Assembly (NCBI RefSeq): GCF_008931845.1
Contig: NZ_CP044535.1
Location: 620,001 to 684,000 of the forward strand
Direction: 5' to 3'
DNA: 64,000 nt
Source: Borrelia maritima
GTDB lineage: Bacteria > Spirochaetota > Spirochaetia > Borreliales > Borreliaceae
Position numbers and translations under genes: made by a program. Below the pieces are notes generated by a model. The model was not told where the DNA came from, made no database searches, and was given only the letters and a program-made list of their open reading frames with translations. This document shows, one piece after another, positions 49,459 through 59,408 of the stretch (position 1 is the stretch's first letter; the number at the start of each line of letters is the position of its first letter).

Positions 49459-50904
49459 TTAATTGCTTTTATTGTCTTTTATGAGTTTGTTTCTTAATTT
49501 TCTTAAGTTTTTGCTAATGCTCACTTTATATATATGAGGATTAATTATTCTTTTGTAAGTATGTTCAAGCTTGCTTAAGTCAAGCTTGGCTTTATTTCTA
49601 ATGTTGTTTAAACTAGATTCATATCCTTTGCTAAGTTTACCATTTTCTAAGACATTGTGAATCAAAAATTCAAAATCGTCATATTGGCTGATAACTTTGA
49701 AAACGTTATCTAGTATTGGATGAAAAATGGTAAATTTTTTTCTTGAATTTAAGTGATCTTTGATTTTATCTTTTTCTTCTTTTAAAAATATAAAGTCAAA
49801 AATCATTTGACCATTTAAATAGATTCTTGCAACTTCTTTTTCGGCAGGTAGTGTTGATTTTTCTGCATTATTTGATATTTTTATTTTTGGCATGAACTTT
49901 CCGTTTTTTTCTATAGAGATCATTTTATATACTCCTGAGAGATTTGGATCTCCTTTTGCTGTAACTAGATTTGTCCCAACTCCCCAAACATCAATTGGAG
50001 CATTTATTGAATTTAAGTACATGATAATATTTTCATCAAGCTCATTAGATGCAATAATTTTTACATTATTTAATCCATTTTTGTTTAATTCTTCTCTTGC
50101 TGCTTTGCTTAGGTATTCAAGATCCCCACTATCAATTCTTATTGAAAAATTATTTTTCCCTTTTTGTTTTAGTTCTTTGAATATTTTAATTGCATTTTTT
50201 AATCCGCTGTTGAGTGTGTCGTAAGTATCAATTAGTAAGCTTACTTTGTTTGGATATGTTTTTGCATATTCTCTGAATGCTTGTTCTTCGTTTTCAAAAC
50301 TCATTATCCAGCTGTGAGCCATTGTTCCTGTGACTGGTATATTGTATTTGTATCCAGCAAGCATATTGCTTGTAAAGTCTGCTCCTCCTATGTAAGCAGC
50401 TTTACTGGCAGAGAGTGCTCCATTTATTCCTTGTGCTCTTCTTAACCCAAATTCTGCTAAAATTTTTGCACCGGATTCTTTTATTCTGGCGGTTTTTGTT
50501 GCTATTAAACTTTCGAAATTTATTATGTTTAAAACCAGCCCCTCTATTAATAGTAATTCTATTAGACGTCCTTCAATCACAACTACTGGTGAATGAGGGA
50601 AAACCAGTCGACCTTCTTCGATTGAACTTATTTTTATGTTTAGTTTGAATTCTTCTAGAAATTTTAAAAATTGTTTATCCAAAATATTTAAGCTTTTTAA
50701 ATATTTAAGCTCATTTTCTCTAAAACGAATATTTTTTAATTCATTAATTAATGTATGCATTCCAGCTAGAACAATATATCCATTTTCAAAAGGCGTTTTT
50801 CTAAAAAATACTTCAAATTTTGCCTTAGGATTAATGCCTTTTGTAAAATAAGCATTCATCATTGAAATTTCATAAAAATCTGTAAATAGTGATAGATTTT
50901 TCAT
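49459..50904 (-). CDS. pncB: nicotinate phosphoribosyltransferase
   Basis: 481-residue enzyme of the Preiss-Handler route: nicotinate + PRPP to nicotinate mononucleotide. N-terminal LFTDFYEISMMNAY (TDLYQ-type signature), FGLRRAQG with substrate-binding residues, GGADFTSN, TMAHSWIMSF, and VWGVGTNL near the phosphate site. In Borrelia, nicotinate comes from nicotinamide through plasmid-encoded PncA (literature), so this is the chromosomal half of NAD salvage. AAGGAG is only 1 nt from the ATG, unusually close. Confidence 0.94.
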   Translation of the reverse strand: MKNLSLFTDFYEISMMNAYFTKGINPKAKFEVFFRKTPFENGYIVLAGMHTLINELKNIRFRENELKYLKSLNILDKQFLKFLEEFKLNIKISSIEEGRLVFPHSPVVVIEGRLIELLLIEGLVLNIINFESLIATKTARIKESGAKILAEFGLRRAQGINGALSASKAAYIGGADFTSNMLAGYKYNIPVTGTMAHSWIMSFENEEQAFREYAKTYPNKVSLLIDTYDTLNSGLKNAIKIFKELKQKGKNNFSIRIDSGDLEYLSKAAREELNKNGLNNVKIIASNELDENIIMYLNSINAPIDVWGVGTNLVTAKGDPNLSGVYKMISIEKNGKFMPKIKISNNAEKSTLPAEKEVARIYLNGQMIFDFIFLKEEKDKIKDHLNSRKKFTIFHPILDNVFKVISQYDDFEFLIHNVLENGKLSKGYESSLNNIRNKAKLDLSKLEHTYKRIINPHIYKVSISKNLRKLRNKLIKDNKSN

Positions 50905-51040
50905 TCTCCTTATTATATACTAGTTTTGTTTGTAAAAAAATGATATTTAATTTGAGCTTAATTTTTATTTGTTTTTAGTGTTTAATATTTATATATGTTT
51001 TTGTAAAAAATAATAAATTGACCAGATTGGATTAAATTCT

Positions 51041-52477
51041 ATGAAAGAAAAAAGTGTTTCTAATTTTGATATTGTAATTTTTGGGGTTACCGGGAATTTG
51101 TCTAGAAAAAAACTTATTCCTTCACTTTTTAATTTATTTAAAAACAAATGTATTAGCAATTTTAGGATTATTGGCTTTTCTCGCAAAATTTTTACAGATA
51201 AAGAATTTAGATTGTATATTAAAGATTCTTTATGGCAGGAAGAGACTGATTCTTTGATTGAGATTTTTTTAAATTTCTTTATTTATATATTTGGTGATTT
51301 TAATGAAAAGGAGCCTTATAAAAAATTATCCAAATTGTTAAATAAAGATCGAGAAACAATATATTATCTTTCGACATCTCCTACATTTTATGGGCCAATA
51401 ATTAATTATTTAAAAAATTATTCTTTAAATCAAAGTACAGTTTTGTCAAAAATAGTTCTTGAAAAACCTTTTGGGGCTAGTCTTGAGACAGCAAAAAAAT
51501 TAAATAGCTTGCTTTATTCTGCTTTTCAAGAAGATCAAATTTATAGAATAGATCACTATTTGGGTAAAGAGACAGTTCAAAATATTTTTACATTTAGATT
51601 CGGCAATTCTATTTTTGAAAATATTTGGAATAATCGTTATGTAGATTTTGTCCAAATTACAGTAGCAGAAGAATTGGGTCTTGACGGAAGGGTAGAGTAT
51701 TACGATTCTGTTGGAGCTTTGAAGGACATGGTTCAGAATCATATTTTACAATTGTTGAGTCTTGTTGCAATGGAATCTCCTATTAAATTTGATTCTGAGT
51801 TTATTCATGATGAGAAAGTAAAAGTTTTAAAAAGCTTGAGGAAAATTAACAAAGAGGATATTAAAAATTGCATTGTTAAGGGACAATATGTAGGCTCACA
51901 AGTTCAAGGGGTTTTTAAAAAAGGTTATAAAGATGAAACAGAATCTTTAGTAAATTCAAATACTGAAACGTATTTGGCTATGAAAGTGTTTATTAATAAT
52001 TGGCGTTGGTCTGGTGTTCCTTTTTATCTTAGAACTGGTAAAGGTCTTGCTAGGAAATTGTCAGAAATATATATTCAATTTAAAAAACCAAGCTTTACTC
52101 TTTTTAACAATAGCTCTGCTGATTTTTCCAATGCTTTAATATTTAGGATTCAGCCAAGAGATGGAATTGAAATTAAATTTAATACCAAGAAACCCGGATA
52201 TAATTATGAAATTCAAACTGCTAATATGGAATTTTCATATCATGGGACATTTAAAAGATTGTTTGATGAGGCTTATGAGCGGTTATTGTTAGATGCTTTT
52301 TTGGGAGACGGCACTCTGTATGCTACAAGTGCCGAGATTGAAAGTTCTTGGGAATTTGTTTCAGACATTTCAAATAAATGGGCAGATATTGAAATTTGTA
52401 ATTATTTTTATGGATCTGAAGGGCCAAAAGAGATAGATTCTATTTTAGAAAAAGATCATTTCTGGCGTAAAATTTAA
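51041..52477 (+). CDS. zwf: glucose-6-phosphate 1-dehydrogenase
   Basis: 478-residue NADP-dependent enzyme opening the oxidative pentose phosphate path and supplying NADPH. GVTGNLSRKKLIPSLF is the dinucleotide fold, EKPFG the hinge, and RIDHYLGKETVQN the active site with the catalytic His. RTGKGL binds substrate phosphate in the second domain. Normal length. No clear Shine-Dalgarno precedes the ATG. It is divergent from pncB. Confidence 0.96.
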   Translation: MKEKSVSNFDIVIFGVTGNLSRKKLIPSLFNLFKNKCISNFRIIGFSRKIFTDKEFRLYIKDSLWQEETDSLIEIFLNFFIYIFGDFNEKEPYKKLSKLLNKDRETIYYLSTSPTFYGPIINYLKNYSLNQSTVLSKIVLEKPFGASLETAKKLNSLLYSAFQEDQIYRIDHYLGKETVQNIFTFRFGNSIFENIWNNRYVDFVQITVAEELGLDGRVEYYDSVGALKDMVQNHILQLLSLVAMESPIKFDSEFIHDEKVKVLKSLRKINKEDIKNCIVKGQYVGSQVQGVFKKGYKDETESLVNSNTETYLAMKVFINNWRWSGVPFYLRTGKGLARKLSEIYIQFKKPSFTLFNNSSADFSNALIFRIQPRDGIEIKFNTKKPGYNYEIQTANMEFSYHGTFKRLFDEAYERLLLDAFLGDGTLYATSAEIESSWEFVSDISNKWADIEICNYFYGSEGPKEIDSILEKDHFWRKI

Positions 52478-52770
52478 TTTTTCAGGTTTTTTAAAAAAAT
52501 ATTTTATAAATAGATAAAAGTTTTTGTATAATTTATTAATATTCATTTTTAACACTTACCTTATTTGTAATTAAAATCATAATTTTTATTGCTTGCAGCT
52601 TAGTAGTAAAGTTCTTGATGAATTATATTTTAATAGATTTTAATAAAATTAAAGATTTTTGCTCTTGGGTTGATTGCAAATTTATGCATCGATTAATAAT
52701 TTGCGTTATCATTAAAAAAATATAAGTAATCTTTTTTTAAAAAGTCGTGCTTATATTTAAAAGGATGTAT
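52478..52770. other. intergenic region between zwf and nhaC1
   Basis: 293 bp, strongly AT-rich, without a credible reading frame. A possible promoter is TTGATT at 52670-52675 and TTAATA at 52693-52698 with 17-nt spacing. A 7-bp inverted repeat (GCAAATT 52676-52682 / AATTTGC 52698-52704) lies across that spacer. No convincing zwf terminator is visible. Confidence 0.5.
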
Positions 52771-54123
52771 ATGGAAAGTATTGAAGTAAAAGTTCAACCA
52801 AATTTTTTTGGACTTGTTCCTTTTTTTGTTTTTATTATTATATATTTAGGCACGGGAATTTATTTAGGTATTCTTGGTGTAAAAATGGCCTTTTATCAAT
52901 TGCCGGCTAGCGTTGCAATGTTTTTTGCTTCTATTGTATGTTTTTTAGTGTTTAAAGGAAAATTTTCGGACAAAATTCACATATTTGTTAAAGGAGCTGC
53001 TCAGTACGACATTATCCTAATGTGTCTTATTTTTTTGCTTTCGGGGGCTTTCTCTTCTCTTTGTAAAGAAATAGGTTGTGTTGAAACTGTAGCAAATTTG
53101 GGGATTAAATATATTAATCCCAATTGGATTGTTTCTGGTATATTTTTTGTAACTTGCTTTCTCTCTTTTTCTGCTGGCACTTCTGTTGGATCTATTGTTG
53201 CAATTGCTCCTATTGCTTTTAATATTGCTATTAAAAGTAATATTAATCCTAATTTAATGGCAGCATCTGTAATGTGTGGAGCTATGTTTGGGGACAATCT
53301 TTCTTTAATATCAGATACAACTATTGTTTCTAGTCGAACCCAAGGCAGCAGTATCTTAAATGTTTTTATTAGTAGTAGTTTTTATGCTTTTCCATCTGCC
53401 ATATTAACTTTTTTTTCTTTTTTCTTTCTTTCTGGTAATTTAGCCAATACTACAAGTTTATTGCATGAAACTTCAATAGATTTAGTTAAAACTGTGCCTT
53501 ATTTAATTATTATATTTTTTTCTTTGACCGGAATGAATGTTTTTATAGTTCTTTTTTTGGGTGTTCTTTCTATATGCCTTATTAGTATTTTGTATAGTAA
53601 TTTATACATTCTGGATGCAATGAAAAATATTAACAAAGGGTTTTTAAATATGGCAGATTTAATTTTTCTTTCAATTTTAACAGGAGGAGTTTCTTTTGCT
53701 GTAATCCACAATGGAGGCTTTAAATGGTTACTTATTAAATTAAAATCTTTTATTAGAGGAAAAAGTTCAGCAGAATTTTCTATTGGGGCTTTTGTTTCAA
53801 TAGTTGACATTTTTCTTGCTAATAACACAATTGCAATACTTATTTGCGGTAAAGTAGCAAAAAAGATAGCCTCTGAAAATAGTATTAGTTTTCAAAGAAG
53901 TGCTTCTATTTTAGATATGTTTTCTTGTATTTTTCAAGGTATTATTCCTTATGGAGCCCAAATGATTATTTTAGTGGGCTTTTCAAATGGACTTGTGTCG
54001 CCAATTACTGTTTTACCATTTTTAGTTTATTTTGGGTTTTTATTGTTTTTTGTTATTTTATCCATTTTGGGAATTGATATAAAAAAACTTTTTTTATATT
54101 TTTTAAAAAATAAAAAATTTTAA
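52771..54123 (+). CDS. nhaC: NhaC-type Na+/H+ antiporter 1
   Basis: 450-residue inner-membrane antiporter of the NhaC family, expected to expel sodium in exchange for protons. About 11 hydrophobic segments. FSAGTSVGSIVAIAPIAF and GAMFGDNLSLISDTTIVSS are family-typical core stretches with membrane acidic residues. ATG at 52771 is chosen because AAGGA lies 5-6 nt upstream; GTG and ATG codons further up lack one. Tandem paralogue of the following gene. Some NhaC proteins exchange malate/lactate or amines, so the substrate is inferred. Confidence 0.9.
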   Translation: MESIEVKVQPNFFGLVPFFVFIIIYLGTGIYLGILGVKMAFYQLPASVAMFFASIVCFLVFKGKFSDKIHIFVKGAAQYDIILMCLIFLLSGAFSSLCKEIGCVETVANLGIKYINPNWIVSGIFFVTCFLSFSAGTSVGSIVAIAPIAFNIAIKSNINPNLMAASVMCGAMFGDNLSLISDTTIVSSRTQGSSILNVFISSSFYAFPSAILTFFSFFFLSGNLANTTSLLHETSIDLVKTVPYLIIIFFSLTGMNVFIVLFLGVLSICLISILYSNLYILDAMKNINKGFLNMADLIFLSILTGGVSFAVIHNGGFKWLLIKLKSFIRGKSSAEFSIGAFVSIVDIFLANNTIAILICGKVAKKIASENSISFQRSASILDMFSCIFQGIIPYGAQMIILVGFSNGLVSPITVLPFLVYFGFLLFFVILSILGIDIKKLFLYFLKNKKF

Positions 54124-54209
54124 AATTTTAAGGTTTGAATTATCCAATTTAATTGATTTTTGAGAATAAACCGGTTTTAATTGTATTATATGATTTAGGA
54201 GGTTTAAAA

Positions 54210-55574
54210 TTGGAAAGAGAAACTAATATAGTTCCAAATTTTTGGGGGCTTGCGCCTTTTTTTCTTTTTATAGGAATTTATATTGGCACAGGACTTGTTC
54301 TTTATTTTAATGGTGTAGAAAGGGCATTTTATCAAATGCCGCCCATATTTGCTATGTTTATTGCTATTGTTTTGACATTTATTATTTTTAGGGGATCTTT
54401 TTTAGCAAAAATGAATAAATTTATTGAGGGATGTGCTCAACAAGATGTTATTTTTATATCTTTAATCTTTATGTTGTCTGGTGCTTTTTCTGCTGTTTGC
54501 AAAGAAATAGGAAGTGTCGAGGCTGTAGTAAATATTGGTCTTAAATATGTTCCATTGAATTTACTAGTATGTGGCATTTTTTTAATCACCCTTTTTTTGT
54601 CTTTTTCTACTGGAAGTTTTATGGGGACTGTCGTTGCTGTTGCTCCTATTGCTTTGGAACTTGCAGATAAGGCAAACATTCCTCTTCCATTGATTGCTGG
54701 TGCTATTCTTAGTGCTGGTGCATTTGGAGACAATATGTCTTTAATATCAGATACCCCTATTATTTCAAGTCATACTCAAAAGGTTAATATTGTTGATGTT
54801 TTCAAAAACGGTGCTTTTTATACTTTCCCAGCGGCAATTTTAGCAAGCATTGTTTTTGCATTTTTGGGCGCTTATTATAGCAAGACTAATGGTTTTATTA
54901 TTGAGCCTAGTGAGATAAATTTTTTTAAAATTGTTCCATATATTTTTGTTATGGTTATTGCAATTTCAGGATTCGATGTATTTTTAGCCTTGTTTTTAGG
55001 CATTGTTATTGCTGGTATTATTGGAATTTATTACTCAGATGTTACCTTTTTATTGCTGGCTAAAAAAATCAATGAAGGATTTTTAGACTTAGGAGAAATG
55101 TTTGTTCTTGTTGTTTTTACGGGCGGAATTTCTTATATGGCAGTTAAGTACGGAGGGTTAGATTGGTTGCTGCTAAAATTGCAAAAAATGTCAAAGTCTA
55201 AAAGAACTGCAGAATTTGTAATTGTAGTTTTAGTTGGAATTTTGACTATGTTTCTTGCAAATAATGGACTTGCTATTTTAATGAGTAGTTCTGTTGTAAG
55301 ATCAATAACTGAGGAGAATAATTTAAACTCAAAACGTATTGCAGCTTTACTTTGTATGTCTTCGTGCTTTTTTTTGAGTATTTTGCCTCATAGTATGCAT
55401 ATTATAGCTCTTGTAGATTTTACAAAAGGTAAGCTTTCTCCTTTTGAAATTTTTCCATTTTTAATTTATCAAGGATTTTTAATCTTATTTATTGTTTTAT
55501 CTATAATTGGACTTGACATAAAATTAGTATTTAAATTTTTTTCAAATAAATTTAAAAATCTTAAAAGCTTTTAA
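54210..55574 (+). CDS. nhaC: NhaC-type Na+/H+ antiporter 2 (tandem paralogue)
   Basis: 454 residues, clearly homologous along its whole length to the preceding gene (shared PNF-GL-PFF, GA-FGDN-SLISDT, LSGAFS-VCKEIG). Start is TTG at 54210: TAGGAGG lies 7-8 nt upstream and the protein then begins ERETNIVPNFWGL, in register with ESIEVKVQPNFFGL of the first copy. An upstream extension of 19 codons has no ribosome site. 86-nt gap after nhaC1. Ends inside a strong hairpin. Confidence 0.9.
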   Translation: MERETNIVPNFWGLAPFFLFIGIYIGTGLVLYFNGVERAFYQMPPIFAMFIAIVLTFIIFRGSFLAKMNKFIEGCAQQDVIFISLIFMLSGAFSAVCKEIGSVEAVVNIGLKYVPLNLLVCGIFLITLFLSFSTGSFMGTVVAVAPIALELADKANIPLPLIAGAILSAGAFGDNMSLISDTPIISSHTQKVNIVDVFKNGAFYTFPAAILASIVFAFLGAYYSKTNGFIIEPSEINFFKIVPYIFVMVIAISGFDVFLALFLGIVIAGIIGIYYSDVTFLLLAKKINEGFLDLGEMFVLVVFTGGISYMAVKYGGLDWLLLKLQKMSKSKRTAEFVIVVLVGILTMFLANNGLAILMSSSVVRSITEENNLNSKRIAALLCMSSCFFLSILPHSMHIIALVDFTKGKLSPFEIFPFLIYQGFLILFIVLSIIGLDIKLVFKFFSNKFKNLKSF

Positions 55575-55592
55575 ATGAAAGCTTTTAAGATT
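55557..55592. terminator. nhaC2 terminator (possibly bidirectional with potD)
   Basis: 15-bp inverted repeat (arms 55557-55571 and 55578-55592), 6-nt loop, followed by GTTTTTGTG. The nhaC2 stop codon (55572-55574) is in the loop. potD ends 26 nt further on the other strand. Confidence 0.8.
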
Positions 55593-55617
55593 GTTTTTGT
55601 GTTTATATCAAATTTAA

Positions 55618-56664
55618 TCAAGAAGATAGATTTAAATATATCTTTAGGATTTCCTCTTTTATTTTTTTAGGTATTTTTTTAAAAATTTCAAATTTGGTAA
55701 AATCTTTTGGTATAAATTTTTCTTCTAAGTATATTTTCAGCTTGGGATTACTTTTTGCTTCTTCTTCTATTCTTTTTATTACATTTTTATTTGGAGAATT
55801 ATATCTAGTTTCTTTGAAATTTTTATAAGATGGTTCATTCTCGTACATAAAGTTTATGAATTTGTAAGCTAGTTCTTTATTTGGAGCATCAATAGGAATT
55901 ACAAATGCGTCTATCCATAGGTTTGTGTTTTCTGGAGCGTAAAAATCTAAGTTTTTATCTTTTAGCATAGCGTTTTGTGCTTCGCCACTCCATGTAAGTT
56001 GAATAGATGCTTCTCCGTTTAGCATTAATGATTTTGCTGGTACATCCGAGAAATATCCAATTAAGAGTGGATTTTGTATTTTTAAAAGTTCGCCAGCTTC
56101 TTTAATTTTATCTACATTGTGTTCATTTATTGAGTAGCCGAGTTTTTTTAGAGCAACCCCAATGTTGTCTTTAGGAGAATCCAGCATTGTAATCTCTTTT
56201 TTGTATTTTGGATTAAACAGTATATCAAAGCCTTGCATATCATTTAAATCTACTTTTGTTTTATTGTAAAGTATGCCCATTAATCCCCAGTAAGCTGGTA
56301 CTGAATAAAGATTGCCAGGATCATGTTCCAAGTTTGTGAGATTTTGAGTAATGTTTTTCGTTACATTTGGCAATTTTAAGTAATCTAATTTTGTAATTTT
56401 TCCATCATCGATTAATTCTTGGATTAAATATTCTGATGGAACTATTATATCGTAGTAGTTAGTTGTTGTATTAAATTTAGCTAGCATTTCTTCATTGTTG
56501 TGGAAAACTTCATAATTAATTTTGATATTGTTTTCCTTTTCAAATTGATCTAATAAAGTCTCGTCAATATATTCTGCCCAATTAAATACATTTAAAGTTA
56601 TTGTATCCGTTTTACTGCAAGCAAAAGTTGTAAGAATTGTTATTAATATAAAAATCTTTTTCAT
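55618..56664 (-). CDS. potD: spermidine/putrescine-binding lipoprotein
   Basis: 348-residue substrate-binding component of the polyamine ABC importer, anchored by lipid Cys16 (LTTFAC). Family stretches: NVFNWAEYID at the start of the mature fold, YDIIVPSEYLI, VPAYWGLMGILYN, LTWSGEAQNA and WIDAFVIP, the last around the polyamine site. AAGGAAG precedes the ATG. Distal gene of potABCD, 18 nt after potC. Confidence 0.94.
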   Translation of the reverse strand: MKKIFILITILTTFACSKTDTITLNVFNWAEYIDETLLDQFEKENNIKINYEVFHNNEEMLAKFNTTTNYYDIIVPSEYLIQELIDDGKITKLDYLKLPNVTKNITQNLTNLEHDPGNLYSVPAYWGLMGILYNKTKVDLNDMQGFDILFNPKYKKEITMLDSPKDNIGVALKKLGYSINEHNVDKIKEAGELLKIQNPLLIGYFSDVPAKSLMLNGEASIQLTWSGEAQNAMLKDKNLDFYAPENTNLWIDAFVIPIDAPNKELAYKFINFMYENEPSYKNFKETRYNSPNKNVIKRIEEEAKSNPKLKIYLEEKFIPKDFTKFEIFKKIPKKIKEEILKIYLNLSS

Positions 56665-56682
56665 AATTACTTCCTTTTTATT

Positions 56683-57474
56683 TTAAAGCTCAGCATCTGT
56701 TGTTAATTTTTTAATTCCTATAAATTTATTAATAATAAACAAAAGGCTTAATATTGTAAAAAATAATATAGCAGAAATAGCATTTATTACGGGTTTGATG
56801 CCCCTTTTTGTTAGTGAGTTTATTAGAATAGATAAATTATTAAATCCTTGTCCAGTAGTGAAAAATGATATTAAAAAATCGTCTATTGACAATGTGAAGG
56901 CAATAAGTGCTCCAGTTGCTATACTTCCAACAATTTCTGGATAAATTATATTGAAAAATATCTGAGTTTCTGATGCTCCAAGATCTTTAGCAGCATCAAT
57001 AATATTGTTGGGAAGGGAATATAATTTAGGCAAAATTATTATTACCACATATGGTGTTGAAAAAATTATATGGGATATTAGCATTGTAGAAAATCCTAAC
57101 TGCATTTTTATTGCAGAATAAAATGTCATGAGACTTATTCCTGTTACAATATCTGGATTAATTATTGTTATTTTGTTTACTGATAATAGTATTGTTTTTA
57201 ACTTTTTGTTTTCTGCTTTGTAAATTGCGTAAGCACCAATAATTCCAATAAGAACAGAAGCTAAAGATGAGATTGTAGCTATTAAAATGGTGTTAAGTAT
57301 TGCTGATTTGATTTGACTTGAGGCAAAAATTTCTTTATACCATTTTAGACTAAATCCTTGCCATATAAATCCACTATCTCCAGAGTTAAAGGAATAAATT
57401 ATTAAGATTATTATTGGGAGGTAAATAAAGCTGAGTATTAGAAATAAGAAAATGTTTTTAAAAGCTCCAAACAT
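56683..57474 (-). CDS. potC: spermidine/putrescine ABC transporter permease
   Basis: 263-residue inner-membrane permease with six hydrophobic helices. N-terminal FIYLPIIILIIYSFN, a core with ISSLASVLIGIIGAYAIY, and the EAA cytoplasmic loop (DAAKDLGASETQIFFNIIYPE) that docks on PotA. Pairs with PotB. Starts 3 nt after the potB stop. Confidence 0.93.
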   Translation of the reverse strand: MFGAFKNIFLFLILSFIYLPIIILIIYSFNSGDSGFIWQGFSLKWYKEIFASSQIKSAILNTILIATISSLASVLIGIIGAYAIYKAENKKLKTILLSVNKITIINPDIVTGISLMTFYSAIKMQLGFSTMLISHIIFSTPYVVIIILPKLYSLPNNIIDAAKDLGASETQIFFNIIYPEIVGSIATGALIAFTLSIDDFLISFFTTGQGFNNLSILINSLTKRGIKPVINAISAILFFTILSLLFIINKFIGIKKLTTDAEL

Positions 57475-57477
57475 ATT

Positions 57478-58287
57478 TTACTCTCCATTATTTTTTCGCA
57501 TTAATTTTATTATTATTAAATTAAAAATTAATATTACTAACATTAAAATAAATGAAATTGCAGCTCCAGTATTCCAGTCTTCGATGAAAAGAAACTGCTT
57601 GCTTATTAGATTCCCTATTAAAATTTGTTTAGAGCCTCCTAGCAAATCTGAAATGACAAATACCGTGATTGAAGGAATAAATACCATAATTATTCCTGTT
57701 GCTAGGTAAGAAAGTGTTAGGGGGATTTTTATATAAATTAATATTTGCCACATTTTTGATCCAAGATCTTGTGCTGCTTCAATGTATTCTGGTTTAATTT
57801 TTAAAAGTCCTGTATATATTGGTAAAATCATGAAAGGCAAAAAATTGTATACCATGCCTATGGTAACAGCTTGTTCATTGTAAAGAAGATCTAAAGTTCC
57901 AATTCCAATCTTTTCAAATAAGTTGTTAATGAATCCGTTTTTCCCAAGTATTCTCATCCAGGCATAAGTTCTTAGCAATGTATTTATCCACATGGGAAGT
58001 ATTATCATTATTATCAATTTGTTTTGAGCACTTTTTTTTGATAGTGAAATTAGCCAGGCGGCAGGATAGCCTATTAAAATGCAGAAAATTGTTGCTATTG
58101 TTGCTAGTTTTAGACTTCTTGAAAAGATATTAAGATAGCTTGGGTTTAAAAGTCCAATAAAATTGTGGATTGTAAATTGGTGTTTCTCATTTAAAAATCC
58201 CAATAATATTATTATTAGTAACGGAAGAATGCTAAATGTTAATAGGAACATAGAGTATATAATTAATATTAATTTTTTCACAACCAT
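57478..58287 (-). CDS. potB: spermidine/putrescine ABC transporter permease
   Basis: 269-residue permease partner of PotC. Six membrane segments, EAA loop EAAQDLGSKMWQILIYIKIP, and WINTLLRTYAWMRILG typical of PotB. The ATG shares one base with the potA stop (TAATG), indicating coupled translation. Confidence 0.93.
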   Translation of the reverse strand: MVVKKLILIIYSMFLLTFSILPLLIIILLGFLNEKHQFTIHNFIGLLNPSYLNIFSRSLKLATIATIFCILIGYPAAWLISLSKKSAQNKLIIMIILPMWINTLLRTYAWMRILGKNGFINNLFEKIGIGTLDLLYNEQAVTIGMVYNFLPFMILPIYTGLLKIKPEYIEAAQDLGSKMWQILIYIKIPLTLSYLATGIIMVFIPSITVFVISDLLGGSKQILIGNLISKQFLFIEDWNTGAAISFILMLVILIFNLIIIKLMRKNNGE

Positions 58288-59330
58288 TATTCCTTATGCA
58301 TGACATGAATATCATCGGGTTCTAAAAATATGTCAACCTCTTCTCCAACTTTTGTAAGTCTTGTGCTTTGAACTATCCAGTTTGTTTTTTGAATTTCTAG
58401 AGTCATTTCGTAATGAACTCCTTGAAAAATTGCGGATGTTATAGTTCCGCTTAAATGTCCTTTCCCTTTTGGAAGAAGTTTTACATCTTCTGGGCGTATT
58501 ACAAGGTCAACTGCTTCTTCAGCTTCAAATCCTTTGTCAAGGCATTCAAATTCATGGCCAAGTAAACTTACAACTAGCTCTTTTTTGTATGTTCCATCAA
58601 AAATATTGCTTTCTCCAATAAAATCGGCTACAAATTTTGTTTTAGGCTCATTGTAAATTTCTTCGGGTGTTCCTACTTGTAGAATTATTCCTTCATTCAT
58701 AACAACAATTCTATCGCTCATTGTCAATGCCTCTTCTTGATCGTGAGTAACATATATGAATGTGATTCCAAGTTGGCGCTGTATTTTTTTTAATTCTTTT
58801 TGCATATCTTGTCGCATTTTCAAATCAAGAGCGGAAAGTGGTTCATCTAGTAATAAAAGCTTGGGCTCCATTACCATTGCTCTTGCTATTGCAACTCTTT
58901 GTTTTTGTCCCCCCGATAGTTCGTTAATATTTCTGTATGCGTATTTTGGCATTCCTATAAGCGAAAGAGATGATTTTACTTTTTCTTTTATTATATCTTT
59001 TGGTGTTTTTTTCATTCTAAGTCCAAATGAAATATTGTCAAAAACATTCATATGCGGGAAAAGTGCATAATTTTGAAATACAGTATTAATTTCTCTTTTG
59101 TTTGGACTTGTTTTGGTTATTTCATTAGAAAAGAAATAAATTTCTCCATTTTTTTGGCTTAAGAACCCACCCAATATTTTTATTAATGTTGTTTTTCCAC
59201 ATCCGGATGGACCTAATAATGTAATAAACTCATTTTTTTTGATTTTTAAATTTATGTTGTCTAAAGTTTTGTTTGCATTGTTATCATAATAATGACTTAG
59301 ATTTTTGATCTCTAGGATACAATTATCCAA
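58287..59330 (-). CDS. potA: spermidine/putrescine ABC transporter ATPase
   Basis: 347-residue cytoplasmic ATPase powering the importer. Walker [11 protein letters not shown]-loop [10 protein letters not shown], signature [15 protein letters not shown], Walker [13 protein letters not shown] and switch VTHDQEEAL. The C-terminal ~110 residues are a TOBE regulatory domain (VIRPEDVKL). Start is TTG at 59330 with AAGGAGG 10 nt upstream, a rather long spacing. First gene of potABCD. Confidence 0.95.
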   Translation of the reverse strand: MDNCILEIKNLSHYYDNNANKTLDNINLKIKKNEFITLLGPSGCGKTTLIKILGGFLSQKNGEIYFFSNEITKTSPNKREINTVFQNYALFPHMNVFDNISFGLRMKKTPKDIIKEKVKSSLSLIGMPKYAYRNINELSGGQKQRVAIARAMVMEPKLLLLDEPLSALDLKMRQDMQKELKKIQRQLGITFIYVTHDQEEALTMSDRIVVMNEGIILQVGTPEEIYNEPKTKFVADFIGESNIFDGTYKKELVVSLLGHEFECLDKGFEAEEAVDLVIRPEDVKLLPKGKGHLSGTITSAIFQGVHYEMTLEIQKTNWIVQSTRLTKVGEEVDIFLEPDDIHVMHKE

Positions 59331-59408
59331 CTAATTCCAACCTCCTTATGGCTGTACTAATACAAATCAAGATTATACTTAATATTATTATTTATGTAAA
59401 TGCCTTTT

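Noticed and set aside
50905-51040. Small gene or RNA between pncB and zwf
   Set aside because: Only AT-rich divergent promoter space; no frame with a ribosome site and no stable hairpin.
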